A stretch of DNA of 64,000 nucleotides, from NCBI GenBank assembly GCA_022495005.1, contig JAGYXB010001997.1:310001-374000 (forward strand), given 5' to 3'. A program made the position numbers and the translations under genes. The DNA comes from Rhyacophila brunnea (lineage: Eukaryota > Arthropoda > Insecta > Trichoptera > Rhyacophilidae). The notes under the pieces are model-generated. The model saw only the letters and a program-made list of their open reading frames with translations. It made no database searches and was not told the DNA's origin. How positions within the stretch are numbered: position 1 is the first letter of the stretch; each line of letters begins with the position of its first letter. Positions 1 to 10,664 of the stretch are shown here, piece by piece.

Positions 1-523
1 GATGGGTGAGCTATCAGAGAGAGAATGAATTCCTGACATTAGTTAATAAATAGAATTGTTTAATTTATGAAAATAAATTGAAACGGGTCACTGTATAATA
101 TTATAAGTGATGTTTAAATAAAAAGTAATAATATTAAACTAACATCTTTCACCGTCTATGTGAGTGCTCTGATCCTTTAAAGTATCGACCTGTCTATAAT
201 TCTAATAACTACGCTATCTGAAATGCAAATTCAAATTCCATCAATGAAAGGCAATCAGGTTTGTTACTAAATTAAGGAATTGATTATTAATTGTTACGTT
301 AAAGTTTAAGAATGTTAAAGTTGTATTATTGAAAATACATAATTTTGTGAAAAACCCAGAAACATACCTTGAAACCTAAGATAGTGTAGTTATTGAAGTT
401 ACTTTGCATGAATCATAGATGGATCGATAGTTTAAAGGATTAGTAGGTTTTCAAAATGATGTATTTTCAATAATATTAGATTGTACTTTACAAAAAACTT
501 AGGGCATTATTGAGTTTGTTCAC
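1..523. other. Left-edge AT-rich sequence, presumed intron, with a tRNA-like scrap
   Basis: No coding frame is visible. About 105-200 contains a degenerate tRNA-like piece (minus strand) resembling the one at 22,985-23,075. Both share the words GTGAGTGCTCT and GACCTGTCTA. The rest is featureless AT-rich DNA. Confidence 0.4.
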
Positions 524-693
524 CTGTTTCTCGTTGACTGTGGCTATTAGCACCTATGTCATCTTTCTTTGCCCCCCTGCTTCGATTCCCTCGTCTGTTG
601 TTTTCCGTGGCATTGCTGCTCCTGCCACGCCTAAGTCGCAGATTCCGATTGCTGACTCTTCTTGTGCTCATGCTATTTTCATTTTCATTGCTG
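524..693 (-). CDS. Exon 7 of the ATAD2-like gene, last exon inside the window
   Basis: The acceptor TATTACAG|CAGCAG is again tandem, and the donor is AACAG|GTGAAC at 523-522. It encodes 56 residues: SNENENSMST, RRVSNRNLRLRRGRSS, NNRRGNRSRG, AKKDDIGANS. The phase requires two leftover bases, which exon 6 supplies only at its weak donor. The donor here matches exon 1's strong donor, so the gene probably continues to the left of the window. Otherwise the frame closes at 509-507. Confidence 0.5.
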
Positions 694-3600
694 CTGTAAT
701 ATGATACAACGATTCTATTAACAAACATCTTGTTCCATTTAATGACAGCATGAAATCTAAAGAATTTGGACTATAACTTAGGCCTTGTCCAGATGGCGCG
801 ATCTGACTCGCGCATATTCAAGGTACATGTGACCTCATTGAGCCGATCACATGTCCTCGCGACGAGCCACCTCTCGCGTGCGGTCGAGGTACAGGTGACT
901 TCATTGAGTCGTCGACGTGCACTCACGGCGATACACGCGTTATCTGGACAAGCTCTTATGAAGTCTTATTATATTATTATAATGCTAATTCTGCAACATT
1001 TTTAGTGGCTACCTATTTATAAAAATGAGAATGTTTTGATTTCAGTACAAGTCGATGATGTTTCGTGTTAGAAATGGTCATTGTATGTAGTAATTTATAA
1101 AACAATATGTACCATACATTCATAACAAGTTTCAGGGTTTGTCTTGACAATATCTAGATATATATTAAATAGTATGTTAAATTGACTGTTTGTGTGAATC
1201 AGTAATTGAAATGAATCGCAGCCAATTTAATAATTAGTTTTAGCAGTCATTTTTTAGGTTAAATTTCATATTTTCAGACTGTCTTGAGAGAATCTTCAGA
1301 GAATGTTTCCTTCAATGTCTTAAATAATATGGACATAGCAATGAAGTAAGAGGATTGATGAAACAGAAACAAAATTAATATTTGAAATGAAATTTGTCAT
1401 TATTATTACAAAATGAAGCTACACCAACCCGTCATCAGAATTTTCTTTTTCGTTGTCATGTTTATCTTCCGCTCCACCTTCATCAGACTTCTTATCGGAT
1501 TCTGCATTTGAAACGCCATTCTCGCAGATGACTTCCAAGTCGTGATTCCTTTCCTCGTCAGTTTTGATTTCTTTTTTGACCCCGATTCTCGGGGGATTCC
1601 CCGACTCTCGATTGACGCTCTTTTTATTGGTTATTTTATCGTTGCTATTGTCTTCATCACTTACGGGCTGATCGCGAATTCTTTTATTCTGCTGAAGAAT
1701 ATAATATGTTAAAATAATGGATACAATCATTAGTTTAATTAATTTTAATGTCATAATTAATGTACTGTTGCAAGACAGCTCAACCAAACTATTCCAGTGC
1801 TGATGTTAAGTAAGATATTGGGTCCTGAATGGGTCTTGAATCTACTTGAACTTCTCTCTCAAAATTCTCAATATTATTATTTTTATTCAATCACCTTTCA
1901 GTGAAACCTTTCAGTAGATTCAAACAACAATAATCATACATAAAATATAATATGTATGAAGAAAATCAGAAAAATAATGAAATGTAGATTGATGATGGTC
2001 ATTCAGCAGACAGAGGGAGGAAATTAAATCATAACCAATTTCGGCTTCGAGTTTAATTTCTACTATAAGAGAAAAGCAGTATGCTCTGTTGAAGTTGTGA
2101 GAAGCATACAAATCCAACGTGATCATGCAACAGTGCATTGAATTAAGAATGTCTGGTTTACTTAAAAAATTTGAATATTCTGCAGCGCACCTGGGATTCA
2201 ATCGCGGGCGGACATTTTGAAAATCTCTGATGTAATGTGTTTACCATTTGTTTAGCCGGTCTTGCCCTTTCTTCATCATCACTTGAACTATCTGACGAAG
2301 ACATCATTTGACGGATGCCAAAGAGCCGTGGATAACCTTTCACTTTCAGTTCATTGGTGATCCAGCTCTCATTGAATGTGTGATGCAGTAGTTTCCTTTG
2401 CCTACCACTGCGACGCACATCTGCAAACATGCCATAGTATTAGTTTAGGTTACACGGCAGTTATTGTATTGTTTACTGCAGCATATTGATAGGATACTTA
2501 CGGCTTGTTGATTCTTGCATAGGCTTGTCACTGTCCTCCATGTAGTTGTTGGGCTGTAAAGGCCGGAGTTGTCTGTCGACAGCGTTCGATCTACGGGGGC
2601 GTTCCACTCTACGAACTCTCTGTCCATCTTCGAAAAACACCCTCATAGGACGGCACCTGAAATATGATATCGATAATGTGAATGGACTAAGTACTGGATG
2701 TCAGTGATTACCTAAATTAAGTAGCATAAAATAGATATTAAAAGTTTATGACGACATACTTGAAGTTTTAAATAGGTTTTGTCAAGGCTTTGAGCAATCT
2801 GTGTAATTTAATAAAACTGGGAAAAAGATAATTTTTAAGTATACAAAAATTTATTTTTATATAAATTAATATATTTTGATAATCGAAAAATAAAAATGCT
2901 TTTGTTTTACGACACTGCCCTTATACGTTTGGCATGAAAAGCCCTGTCCACATACGGGTTTTTTCCCGTTTGTTTCATGAATTCATCACAATGCATGCGT
3001 CGTCTGTGCATTGCGTGCCTCAAACCGGTTTTAAAATGGCCGTAATCTGTGATGAAAGTACTAGCGCAAGCAGATCCGACAGGCTTTTATTCCTGTTCAA
3101 CCCTCCAGCAACTTTGTATTTTTTCAGGAAGGTTCGGGTTATTTTAGTTTGAGTTTTATTTTGACAAATGACATTTACGGGGGTGAATAATTAATTCATA
3201 CAAGAATATTTATTTTTATTATTCATGTAATGCAAAGTATACTGACCAGACGGTAGTAAACTATTTCCAAGACCGATTTTGTTATTAGGACACACTCAAT
3301 TATTCTAAATGTGATTCTAGAAATAAGTAAAAAAAATAATGTTAAAAAAGTAGGTGTTTGTTATTCCGAAACTTACTGTATATTTTTAACTTTTTTCAGT
3401 AGTTTTCCAAGTACACTCCATGATGGCGCTGTGTTACCGAGAATAATTTTGTTCGTCACTTGCGAATCCATTTACGGCTTGACAAAGTGAAAACTTTGAT
3501 GAACTATGTGGACAGTGAGACAAATGCCTCTGCTTGAGACATGCACAAAACTACTCGGTGTACAACCAGAATTAAACAGTTGAAGTGAAAGTGAATGATA

Positions 3601-6600
3601 GAAGTGATTAGATGTGGCTAATGACCTTGCTTACACAAATTTCATCATTTCGTAACAGAGTTCCAATTACATTACGTAGTTGAAAAATTAATTTTACCAT
3701 CACTGTAATAAGGGTGCATATTTCAAATTAGCGGGCATATCTTTAAAACACAAAGTAACGATGGTAGATTATCTGTAAATGATTGAAAGAAATAGGTTGT
3801 TCTTCAATTCATGTGTCAACTTAAATATTGCGATTTCGAATGTGGATAATGCAGTCTCAATTATATTATACGTAAATGGTTTGAAGATATCTACAATACA
3901 TGAATTGAGTGATTCCATAAAATTCATAGATTATGAGATATAAATTAATATTTACAGTCGTGGTAATGAACCATGTGAGATTATTTACTTCGTTAATGGG
4001 CCACAACTCCCCTGGCCTGGAGCCTGGGTGTTTATGTGATTGTTACAAGGAACTACTACACTACTACACTCGATTGATAATATTGAGTCTCATTAACTGT
4101 TGTAGTGATGAAAAGTTTATTAAAATAACAAACAAAATGAGGTGACATCAATAAACGGATAGGCACATCAAAATGGTTATTCTATAAACAATACTATGTA
4201 GACAGTAATTATAGCTTTGTGATTACCTTCTTGAAAATTTGTCTGGTTCCGTGTCCTCACTTTCTGGATACATTATCCTAGGCATCTTGATACTCCTTAG
4301 TCTCTTACTTACCACTGAAAACAAAAAGACGAACAACTCAATTGACAGTGATCTACCCAAAAACAGTTAAGTCCCTATGTTACGTTTGAAGGGACTGATA
4401 ACAAAAATGTAAATAAAGGGAAAAAGTAAAGTGTTTTTTTTTGAACAATGTGAATGATTACCATGCATTGAATTGAATGTGTTCAGATAAATTTGATGTG
4501 AAAATTTTATGTTAGGGTTGTTCAAGGGTCATGATTCTGATGCCACAAAACAGCATAAATGCAACGTGTCAATAATGTTATTATATCTAAGAAATGATTA
4601 TCAAATGAATAAAAAAAGAAGTTATAATAAGAATTATAAGAAGAATAATTATTGTGATTCTACAATTTATTATAACATTCCTGTATATTAAATACCTCCT
4701 ATGTGATTCGAGTCATATTCTGAGATAATCGAAAAAAAAACTTTTGAAATTTTAAAAATAGTCGTAAATGATATAATTGGTGTAATTAGGGCGTACAAAG
4801 ACGCTTTCGACACTTAATCGGTTAATTAAAAACTTAATAATATATTTATTATTTAATAGAAAAATCCTAGGGTTTTCCATGTTTTATTACATTGCATTCT
4901 ATATGCATCGTGTTGAACATGTTGAATCATATGTGAACACACCATGTTCACATAATATGATTATTTTAATACTGACCGATTGTGGCGGACGCTCACATAG
5001 GATTAATTAAATTTTTCAAAATATTTTTTTTTTTTTTTAAAACAGCAGATTGACAAAAACTAATGTAACTTTTATCCAATATAAATATTAGTAGATTTGA
5101 TGAAAAATCACATTTTCATACATTGAGGCGGCCAGTGCTGCCGTTTTCTAGGTACCCTGTAATGACTGCGCAGCTCTCTTGGTGTCCATCCATCTACGGT
5201 TTCATCCTAGAATCATAAAATCAAACACTCAGAAAAAATAGGCTTAATAACATAATTTCATTTTCATTTTCATTTCAATATGAAATTTGATAACTAGTGT
5301 TGATCACAGTAAAAATTCAATCATATTCACAGATATTCAATGTTCCCAGACACATGCAGTGGACATGACATTTTCAATAGTATTCACACCAACAGACATG
5401 TAGCATATTCAATAAGCCATATTACAGACACAAGAAGATTGGAGGGGTGTTGTGTGAGACAAGGCAATACAACAGGTACAATCTAAATACTGTCAGCGAT
5501 AGCGACGAAGACATCAGAACCTCAGTTTAATTGTGAAGCTGTACAAGTTATGCGCACACTACCATCAAATCACCCCGAACCAAAATTTAAACAGTTTAGC
5601 TATGAATGAAACCATTGACAACCAAAACAAAATACAGTAATATCTCACATACACTTGCTAATTTGTTTGGCTGATATTCCGGACTATTTGAAAGCAGATT
5701 CTTGGAAGAATGGGGCATATAGAAAAAAGGTACATAATTGGTTCCAGGAACTGTGAAATGTTTACATAACACTATTTGACTTGGTTTAAGCCGCGTTGAC
5801 ACGGTCCAAGTACGATCCAAGTACACTTGGACCGAGTGCCATCCAAGTGCACTCGTATGAGACATCTTCATACTAATTATTCCTATCCAAGCTACTTGGA
5901 CCGCATCCTACTCATCCAAGTTAGCTTGGATAGGAATAATTAGTATGAAGCTGTCACTTGGATGGCACTTGGTCCAAGTGTACTTGGATCGTACTTGGAC
6001 CGTGTCAACCCGGCTTTAGGCAAGGTTTAATTGAATTTTAAAAACTAACTAATATCATGTACAATTATCTGTATTCTCTGTTCAATTAAAAAAAATAAGT
6101 ATGACTGACAAAATTTAGTATGTACTATTTCTCCACATTATATCTCCACAGCGTTCACCCTTTGCCACTGATAACTAGTGTATTCAAGCATATCTGTCAT
6201 GTGTGCTACATTGTAGGTCTGCAGATATAAATGGACTTTAAAATGTTAAAGTGTATACTTTATAATAAAGAACCAATCTACTTAGCGTATTTAGAATAAA
6301 CAATTTGTTTAAAAATGAATATTTTGCTAATTTATGGGGAAGGAAGTTGGTAACAATATAATATTATATAAAAAAAATACATAGAAAAAGCTTTTGGTAA
6401 CTAAACTAGTTATTTATGGCCTCTACTTATTGATTTATACATACTAGCATAATAATTACTGCTAATTAGTAGATTTTAAATATATATTATGCCAGGAAAA
6501 GTGAATTTATTTATAATTGAGATAGATGTATATGAATATATTTACAGCACACACTGCAATGTTAGAATACTTGACTCCTGTTCCATGGGTTGCAGGTTCG

Positions 6601-7365
6601 AAACCTGTGGCCGGGTCAAATCCGCATGTTGATTTTTCAATCAATGCATATATTTGGATTCAGAGCAAGGGCTGAGTTTATGGCAAACAATTAATCATAG
6701 TAACAAACCCTATATTCTCTGATCTATCTTGAATGATGACTGCGTTAAACAATGAATTACTGTGGATGGTGCATCATTTATAATTACACAAGGGTCTACC
6801 TACTACAAATTATAAAGTACACACTGTTTAGTAAATATTATATTAGTCTATTTATAACAGTTATAATTGATATCAAGAAAATATTGACTATAATCTGGAT
6901 AGATAGGTATGTGTTAAGCATAAACCAAACATTACAGGTCAATTTAGTCAAATAATATAATGTTAATTAATTATCAATGCAACAAAGAAGGAAAGAAACA
7001 ACTCACAACCATGTGACAGAAATCAATGTTTTTCAAGTTCTAAAAATATTTAGGTGTTTACTTAATAGGTGGGTATCAATAAAATAAACCAAATTATCCA
7101 AATAAAGGTGTAATATTGTGAACGCTTGGACATAAGATAAGTAAATTCAAGATACATGCAACCTACATGCTAAAAAAATCGAATGTGAATTTTCGTTTTC
7201 CCACACCCAGAAAAGTTGAGCAACTAAAATGAAACAAAGGCCAAGTTATGTCAGCAATTTTGATGCAAAACTTTTCACCTGTTCATCATCGACTTTCGAT
7301 AGAGTTCTTTTCCTATAATTCCTATCGTCAGCGTCTCCGTTGACGCTTCGGCGTGTTTTGACCAT
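524..7365 (-). CDS. Seven-exon N-terminal part of a charged nuclear protein, possibly ATAD2-like (partial)
   Basis: Minus-strand exons at 7365-7279, 5206-5122, 4314-4227, 2656-2502, 2420-2245, 1691-1423 and 693-524 join with matching phases (0, 1, 2, 1, 0, 2) and GT-AG borders. They give about 343 residues with no stop. The start MVKTRRS has a purine at -3 and G at +4. The protein is rich in R, K, S, D and E, with VRRSGRQRK, FNESWI, an SSSDSSSDDEE run and RRGRSSN/RRGNRSRG basic stretches. It shows no signal peptide or membrane segment, so nuclear location is inferred. The MV(K/N)TR start and an RRS-x-R-x-R block followed by N-x-S recall, from memory, the pre-AAA region of ATAD2/ATAD2B chromatin ATPases. 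The AAA and bromodomains would lie beyond the left edge. The exon chain is well supported; the family name is tentative. The last junction uses a weak donor (GGT|GTAGCT); if it is unused, the protein stops at 1421-1419 after 287 residues. Confidence 0.7.
694..1422. other. Presumed intron 6 of the ATAD2-like gene
   Basis: AT-rich except for 780-960, a CG-containing stretch with a loosely repeated segment. A word AGGTACATGTGACCTCATTGAG near 820 recurs as AGGTACAGGTGACTTCATTGAG near 889. No supported gene. Confidence 0.35.
820..925 (+). repeat. Imperfect tandem duplication of about 70 bp
   Basis: The block starting near 820 (AGGTACATGTGACC, CATTGAGCCG) recurs near 889 (AGGTACAGGTGACT, CATTGAGTCG), about 69 bp later. 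It is richer in CG than its surroundings and its function is unknown. Confidence 0.5.
1423..1691 (-). CDS. Exon 6 of the ATAD2-like gene (or terminal exon if read to 1419)
   Basis: The acceptor is a tandem CAG|CAG|AAT (first AG at 1693-1692), so a single Gln can be included or skipped. The 89 codons are very hydrophilic: KRIRDQPVSDED, repeated Lys/Asn, GNPPRIGVKKEIK, then Glu/Asp/Lys-rich to DDGL. If not spliced at GGT|GTAGCT (1422-1421), translation stops at TAG 1421-1419. A perfect internal donor CCC|GTAAGT near the exon start could make a shorter isoform. Confidence 0.65.
2245..2420 (-). CDS. Exon 5 of the ATAD2-like gene
   Basis: The acceptor is TTTGCAG|ATG at 2422-2421 and the donor CAAATG|GTAAAC at 2244-2243. 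It adds 58 codons: VRRSGRQRKLL, HHTFNESWITNELK, VKGYPRLFGIRQ, then a serine/acidic run and RARPAKQM. This is the most family-like block. It contains the RRS-x-R-x-R motif that suggests ATAD2. The Ser/Asp/Glu run is a likely CK2-type phosphorylation region (inference). Confidence 0.75.
2502..2656 (-). CDS. Exon 4 of the ATAD2-like gene
   Basis: The acceptor is TTTCAG|GTGCC at 2658-2657 and the donor AGCC|GTAAGT, a near-perfect site, at 2501-2500. It adds 51 codons including RPMRVFFEDGQRVRRVERPR and a Gln/Asn-containing stretch. The frame is open throughout and agrees with both neighbours. Confidence 0.75.
2657..4226. other. Presumed intron 3 of the ATAD2-like gene
   Basis: About 1.57 kb, AT-rich, with no second frame of coding quality. 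A mildly GC-richer patch at 2940-3100 has no long conserved frame. An 11-bp inverted word CTGTCCACATA occurs at 2944-2954 and, reversed, at 3505-3515. No target duplication supports a transposon. Confidence 0.4.
4227..4314 (-). CDS. Exon 3 of the ATAD2-like gene
   Basis: The acceptor is TTTTCAG|TGG at 4316-4315 and the donor AGAAG|GTAATC at 4226-4225. It encodes VSKRLRSIKMPRIMYPESED and continues with TEPDKFSR plus two bases. An internal ATG at 4285 in good context (AAGATGC) would be an alternative start if exons 1-2 are skipped. Confidence 0.68.
4315..5121. other. Presumed intron 2 of the ATAD2-like gene
   Basis: AT-rich. It contains an imperfect hairpin at about 4924-4963 (stem word ATGTGAACA facing TGTTCACAT). 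The words CCTATGTGA (about 4698) and TCACATAGG (about 4993) face each other as possible MITE ends. Nothing else is supported. Confidence 0.35.
5122..5206 (-). CDS. Exon 2 of the ATAD2-like gene
   Basis: The acceptor is TTCTAG|GAT at 5208-5207 and the donor CAAT|GTATGA at 5121-5120. It encodes 28 residues beginning DETVDGWTPRELRSHYR and leaves one base. It enters in phase 0 from exon 1 and leaves in the phase that exon 3 needs. The segment is clearly less AT-rich than the surrounding intron. Confidence 0.6.
5789..6015. mobile_element. Hairpin MITE, Harbinger-like (TTA target duplication)
   Basis: The 227-bp element is nearly all inverted repeat. The ends AGCCGCGTTGACACGGTCC and its reverse-complement partner (AGCCGGGTTGAC...) pair for about 100 bp around a short centre. 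TTA flanks both ends (5786-5788, 6016-6018), the TWA duplication typical of PIF/Harbinger. Inside, the hexamer CCAAGT or its complement recurs many times. It is non-coding and sits in intron 1 of the minus-strand gene. Class assignment rests on the 3-bp TSD and is tentative. Confidence 0.75.
6560..6625 (+). repeat. Decayed tRNA-like unit (SINE head or tRNA relic)
   Basis: It contains a good T-arm (GCAGG-TTCGAAA-CCTGT) with a B-box-like GGTTCGAAACC. The anticodon and acceptor stems do not fold properly, so this is not a functional tRNA. Confidence 0.4.
7279..7365 (-). CDS. Exon 1 (start exon) of the ATAD2-like gene
   Basis: The exon has 29 codons from ATG at 7365-7363 to a strong donor AACAG|GTGAAAAG at 7278-7277, ending in phase 0. 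The peptide starts MVKTRRSVNG and ends SKVDDEQ: a short, basic then acidic leader. It is the only ATG of the chain in good context (GCAATGG), which decided the start. Upstream sequence would be 5' UTR and promoter. Confidence 0.72.
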
Positions 7366-8453
7366 TGCTTCAAACGTATGAAGGATGTCGCAAACCACTC
7401 CTTACATAAAACTTATTACAACCGCAACAAATGCTCTAATGATGGATAATTTACGCTGATAACGTTCATGATTATATTTCTAATGCAGTTTTATGTCATA
7501 AATATTGTATAAAATCAGAGTCTACAGTTTATTTTAAATTTGTAGTTACATATAAAAACGATACCACAGCCTATTGACGAACGCCATGTTCTTTAGAAAA
7601 TGGAGTTCGCGTGTTCGATATTTTTCTTTTAAAATTACACTCACCGATTAACTAAGAATATCCTATCTAAATATTACGCTAATTTCAAATACATTGATAA
7701 AATATACCGTTTTATAAAAAAATCATGAGCATTAACACTACACGCTTAGCTTAGCTGTTTATCGTCAACTGTCAAAAAAGCTCACAACAAAGGCTGTACA
7801 AAATATTTCGGGGGTGAGTTGTTCAACATTATTTTTTGTACCCGTGTAGTTTTTTTCTCTCTCAGAGAAAATAACTTTCAACGACCAAGAATCATTATTA
7901 TTTATTTACACATTGGAAAAAAATGAATACATCACAAAATTTAATATATCTGTAAAATATAAAATAATTAAAATTATTCTGAAAATTCTAAAGCTAAATT
8001 TTAACAAAAGGGATACAAGATTTTTTTTATTAAAAATACATAAAATTGCTGTCACATAAAGACTAGTTACAAATTCCTAAAATGAATATAAAATAAAATA
8101 AGAGATTAGCTGATAAAAAGATTTGTTAATTTACAAATGAAACAAGTGTACCTACTGGTACCTACTAATTTTTCAAGTTCATCCACTGCCTTCTAGAGTT
8201 TATCCCTGACCTTTTTTAGTCATACTATCTTTAAAAATGGCAACATTATTCTTGGTTGCCAGAAGTGATTTTTATTCATATTCGGCTAAAATTTCGAGAA
8301 AGAGAAGTATTTTTTCGGGAGCGCGGGTGTGTATAAATTAATAGTAGGTAAAATGTAAAAATAAAAAGACTGTAATTAAAAAAGAAATGTTAATACTCCA
8401 TTGAGGCTCAGGAGTACAGGGTTAGGAATGTCAATGGTATCCAAAGAATAGTA
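7366..8453. other. Upstream region of the ATAD2-like gene (5' UTR/promoter expected)
   Basis: This lies immediately upstream of the minus-strand ATG. It is AT-rich with a modest CG-bearing part at about 7570-7620. I see no unambiguous TATA or initiator and cannot place the transcription start. Further right (7900-8450) is featureless AT-rich DNA. Confidence 0.3.
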
Positions 8454-8937
8454 GGTACAGGCAGTGGCGCACCCAGGGGGTGGGCCAGGGGGCCCTGGCA
8501 CCCCCCAAAATAAAAATTATCAGAATGTAATTCACCAGCACACTTATAGAAAAATTTCTTAGATTTTAATTTCTAACACAAAAATTTCGAAAATGTCGGG
8601 TTTTTTTAGAAACCCAATCCCTAATGGAACTGTCAAAAAATTCTCGGTGTCCACTCGAATTCCGGACTGGTGTACACCGAGTACAATAGACAAAAGACCG
8701 ATAAACGAGAAATTAGGCTGTATTGTGTTGAAGAGGTTTGTGTATAAGTTAAATGCAATAATACTTTTTTTTGTCCATTGTCAATTAATATTTTTGGACC
8801 TCAATATTAAAAAATCGACAATAAAAATTCGGCGAAAAGAACGACTAAAACCACCACAGTCGGCGGTGATGTAAATCAAAAGAACATTTTTTTTTTTTGG
8901 AATTTGGCATACATATTGTAGCTCTTGAGTCTAGACC

Positions 8938-9030
8938 AGTGCTTGTCAAACTTTTTCATACCACGGGCCCCCGAAATCAGAAAATAAAAATTCAAGGCTC
9001 ACCTCCCCAAAAATTTTAGTCTTTAGTGAC
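8938..9030 (+). mobile_element. Left-end fragment of a second hAT-like element
   Basis: CAGTGCTTGTCAAACTTTTT followed by ATACCACGGGCCCCC resembles the widespread hAT end type that reads CAGTGGTTCTCAAAC. No matching right end is present. It lies between the duplicated halves of the 8462-9858 element and may be the remains of an insertion that took part in the rearrangement. Confidence 0.4.
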
Positions 9031-9308
9031 CAACAGTCAGTGGCGCACACAGGGGGGGGCAAGGGGCCCTGGCACCCCCATTTTAAAACATTTTAAACTT
9101 TTACCAAACTTTAACAAACCCCTGTTTTAAACATTGAAATTGAAAGCCAATAAACTATACCTTTGGGCTTAGACAAATAAAAATTTCTTAGATTTTAATT
9201 TCTAACACAAAATTTTGAAATACTAATGTCGGGTTTTTTTAGAAACCCAATCCCTTATGGAACTGTCAAAAAATTCTCTGTGTCCACCCGAATTCCGGAG
9301 TGGTGTAG

Positions 9309-9718
9309 GTCATAGCTTGGGAGGGCTGACAGGGCTCTAGCCTGGGGGCCCGGGTTATGGGGGCCCGGCGTGTCGGGTTGACCAGATAAGTGAGATAAAC
9401 ACACATCATAAATTAACTTTAATAGTAAAAAAAGTCACCTGCGGCGCTATTATTCTTCATGGCCATGACCATTTTCAATTAATTATATAATTGTGCAATA
9501 TATTTTTTGATTATTATATGTCGTACTCGACAGCTCCATTATTAAAGTAGATGTATTAAAAATCGCCAATAATTCACCGTATAAGTACCCTTAATTTGAA
9601 CTAAAACACAATTTGGAAAACGTTAATTTAGTGTTTCACACTGCCTTTAATCTTAGTGGTAGGTAGGGGGACCACCAAATATCCTAGCCTGAGGGCCCGT
9701 TTCAGGATGTTAGGACCA
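9309..9718. mobile_element. Nested 410-bp element with GGGCCC-rich ends (family also at 36.85-37.31 kb)
   Basis: It interrupts the hAT-like element, and TGGTGTAG(GT) is repeated on both sides (9301-9310 and 9719-9728). Its ends GGTCATAGC and, reversed, GGTCCTAAC are weak inverted repeats. Subterminal sequence is rich in GGGGGCCCGG. A truncated relative at 36,853-37,311 shares GTCAACCAG/GTTGACCAG, AAGTGAGATAAA and GGCCCGTTTCAGGATGT. It is non-coding and its class is undetermined. Confidence 0.65.
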
Positions 9719-9866
9719 TGGTGTAGGTACACCGAGTGCAATACACAAAAGACCGATAAACGAGAAATTAGGCTGTGAAGAAGAAAAAGAGCCTATGGGA
9801 CTAATTTACATTCTCCTCCTTGGGCCCCCCCCAATATTATGTCCTGGGTGCGCCACTGGGTACAGG

Positions 9867-10410
9867 TCAAAATACCTAAGAGCAAACAAAATTATACAAT
9901 AGTAAGTAAACTTTTACCGCTCCACAAATGCACATGCACAATCATTTATTTAAAACTCAATGCATAATATCCATACCTGAAAATATTGTTTTCAAATTTA
10001 ATGTTATTTGGACAGTCCACATTGTAAAAATTTGAGCGTTGTAATCAAAAAACCATTCCACAGAATACATAATACATATATATTATAAAAACAAGGTCAT
10101 TTGTATAAAAGTATTTTTGAGTGAATGTGAATCGTTTTTATACAATGTTTATTTGATTATGGGCAGATGTATCTTCATTTAAACTAGGCATAACTAAAAT
10201 TTTTTTATAAACAATTCTGGATATTAGATTTATATATTTATTTAAAAAATACTTATGTAGTTTAAATATAGCACTTACTTATACCTATATAAAATTTATC
10301 TACCTTTCTTATTCATAAATAATTTTACTCTTGGATATCTGTAAATTTATGGTGGGTAGGCAGTATTATCATAATGTAAGTCTCAGCAAGCAACGGTCAT
10401 AAGAATATAA
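9867..10410. other. AT-rich spacer, nothing recognised
   Basis: No frame, repeat or RNA gene could be supported here. Confidence 0.4.
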
Positions 10411-10664
10411 CGTCACTGTTCTGGCAGAAGACACTAATTCGAAAAAATGACATATTGAGTTAGTACCAAAATGTTCCTTATTTCAAACTTTACCGTCTGG
10501 AACCTTCTTAATAAATAAACAGTCTTTATTTTAAAGTCATCATTTTCACGATTACTTAATAAACTCAAATGATAGACCATTATTTCAAACATTTTAACAA
10601 CTTCAAAGCCAAATTACTCAAAACTAGTATTCTCCAGTTAGTGTGTTCTGCCAGAACAGAGACG
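10411..10664. mobile_element. MITE with ends CGTCACTGTTCTGGCAGAA
   Basis: Inverted ends: CGTCACTGTTCTGGCAGAA at 10,411 and the reverse complement of CGTCTCTGTTCTGGCAGAA ending at 10,664, extending to about 28 bp with few mismatches. The 254-bp element is non-coding. No clear target duplication could be read, so the superfamily is open. Confidence 0.6.

Larger units (their letters stand above)
5207..7278. other. Presumed intron 1 of the ATAD2-like gene, with a MITE and a tRNA-like relic
   Basis: About 2.07 kb, AT-rich. It holds the inverted-repeat MITE at 5789-6015 and a decayed tRNA-like unit near 6560-6625. No additional exon is apparent. Confidence 0.5.
8462..9858. mobile_element. hAT-like element with internal rearrangement and a nested insertion
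   Basis: The left end CAGTGGCGCACCCAGG (8462) and right end CCTGGGTGCGCCACTG (to 9858) are inverted repeats. A perfect 8-bp duplication GGTACAGG flanks them (8454-8461 and 9859-9866), as in hAT elements. A second left end, CAGTGGCGCACACAGG, lies at 9038. The block after it repeats the block after the first left end (about 8540-8690 against 9170-9305), so the left half is duplicated. No transposase frame is visible; an ORF-like 93-codon stretch at 8593-8874 is not conserved between the copies. Another element is nested at 9309-9718. Confidence 0.8.

Noticed and set aside
2944..3515. Transposon bounded by CTGTCCACATA inverted words
   Set aside because: Only 11 bp match and no flanking duplication is present.
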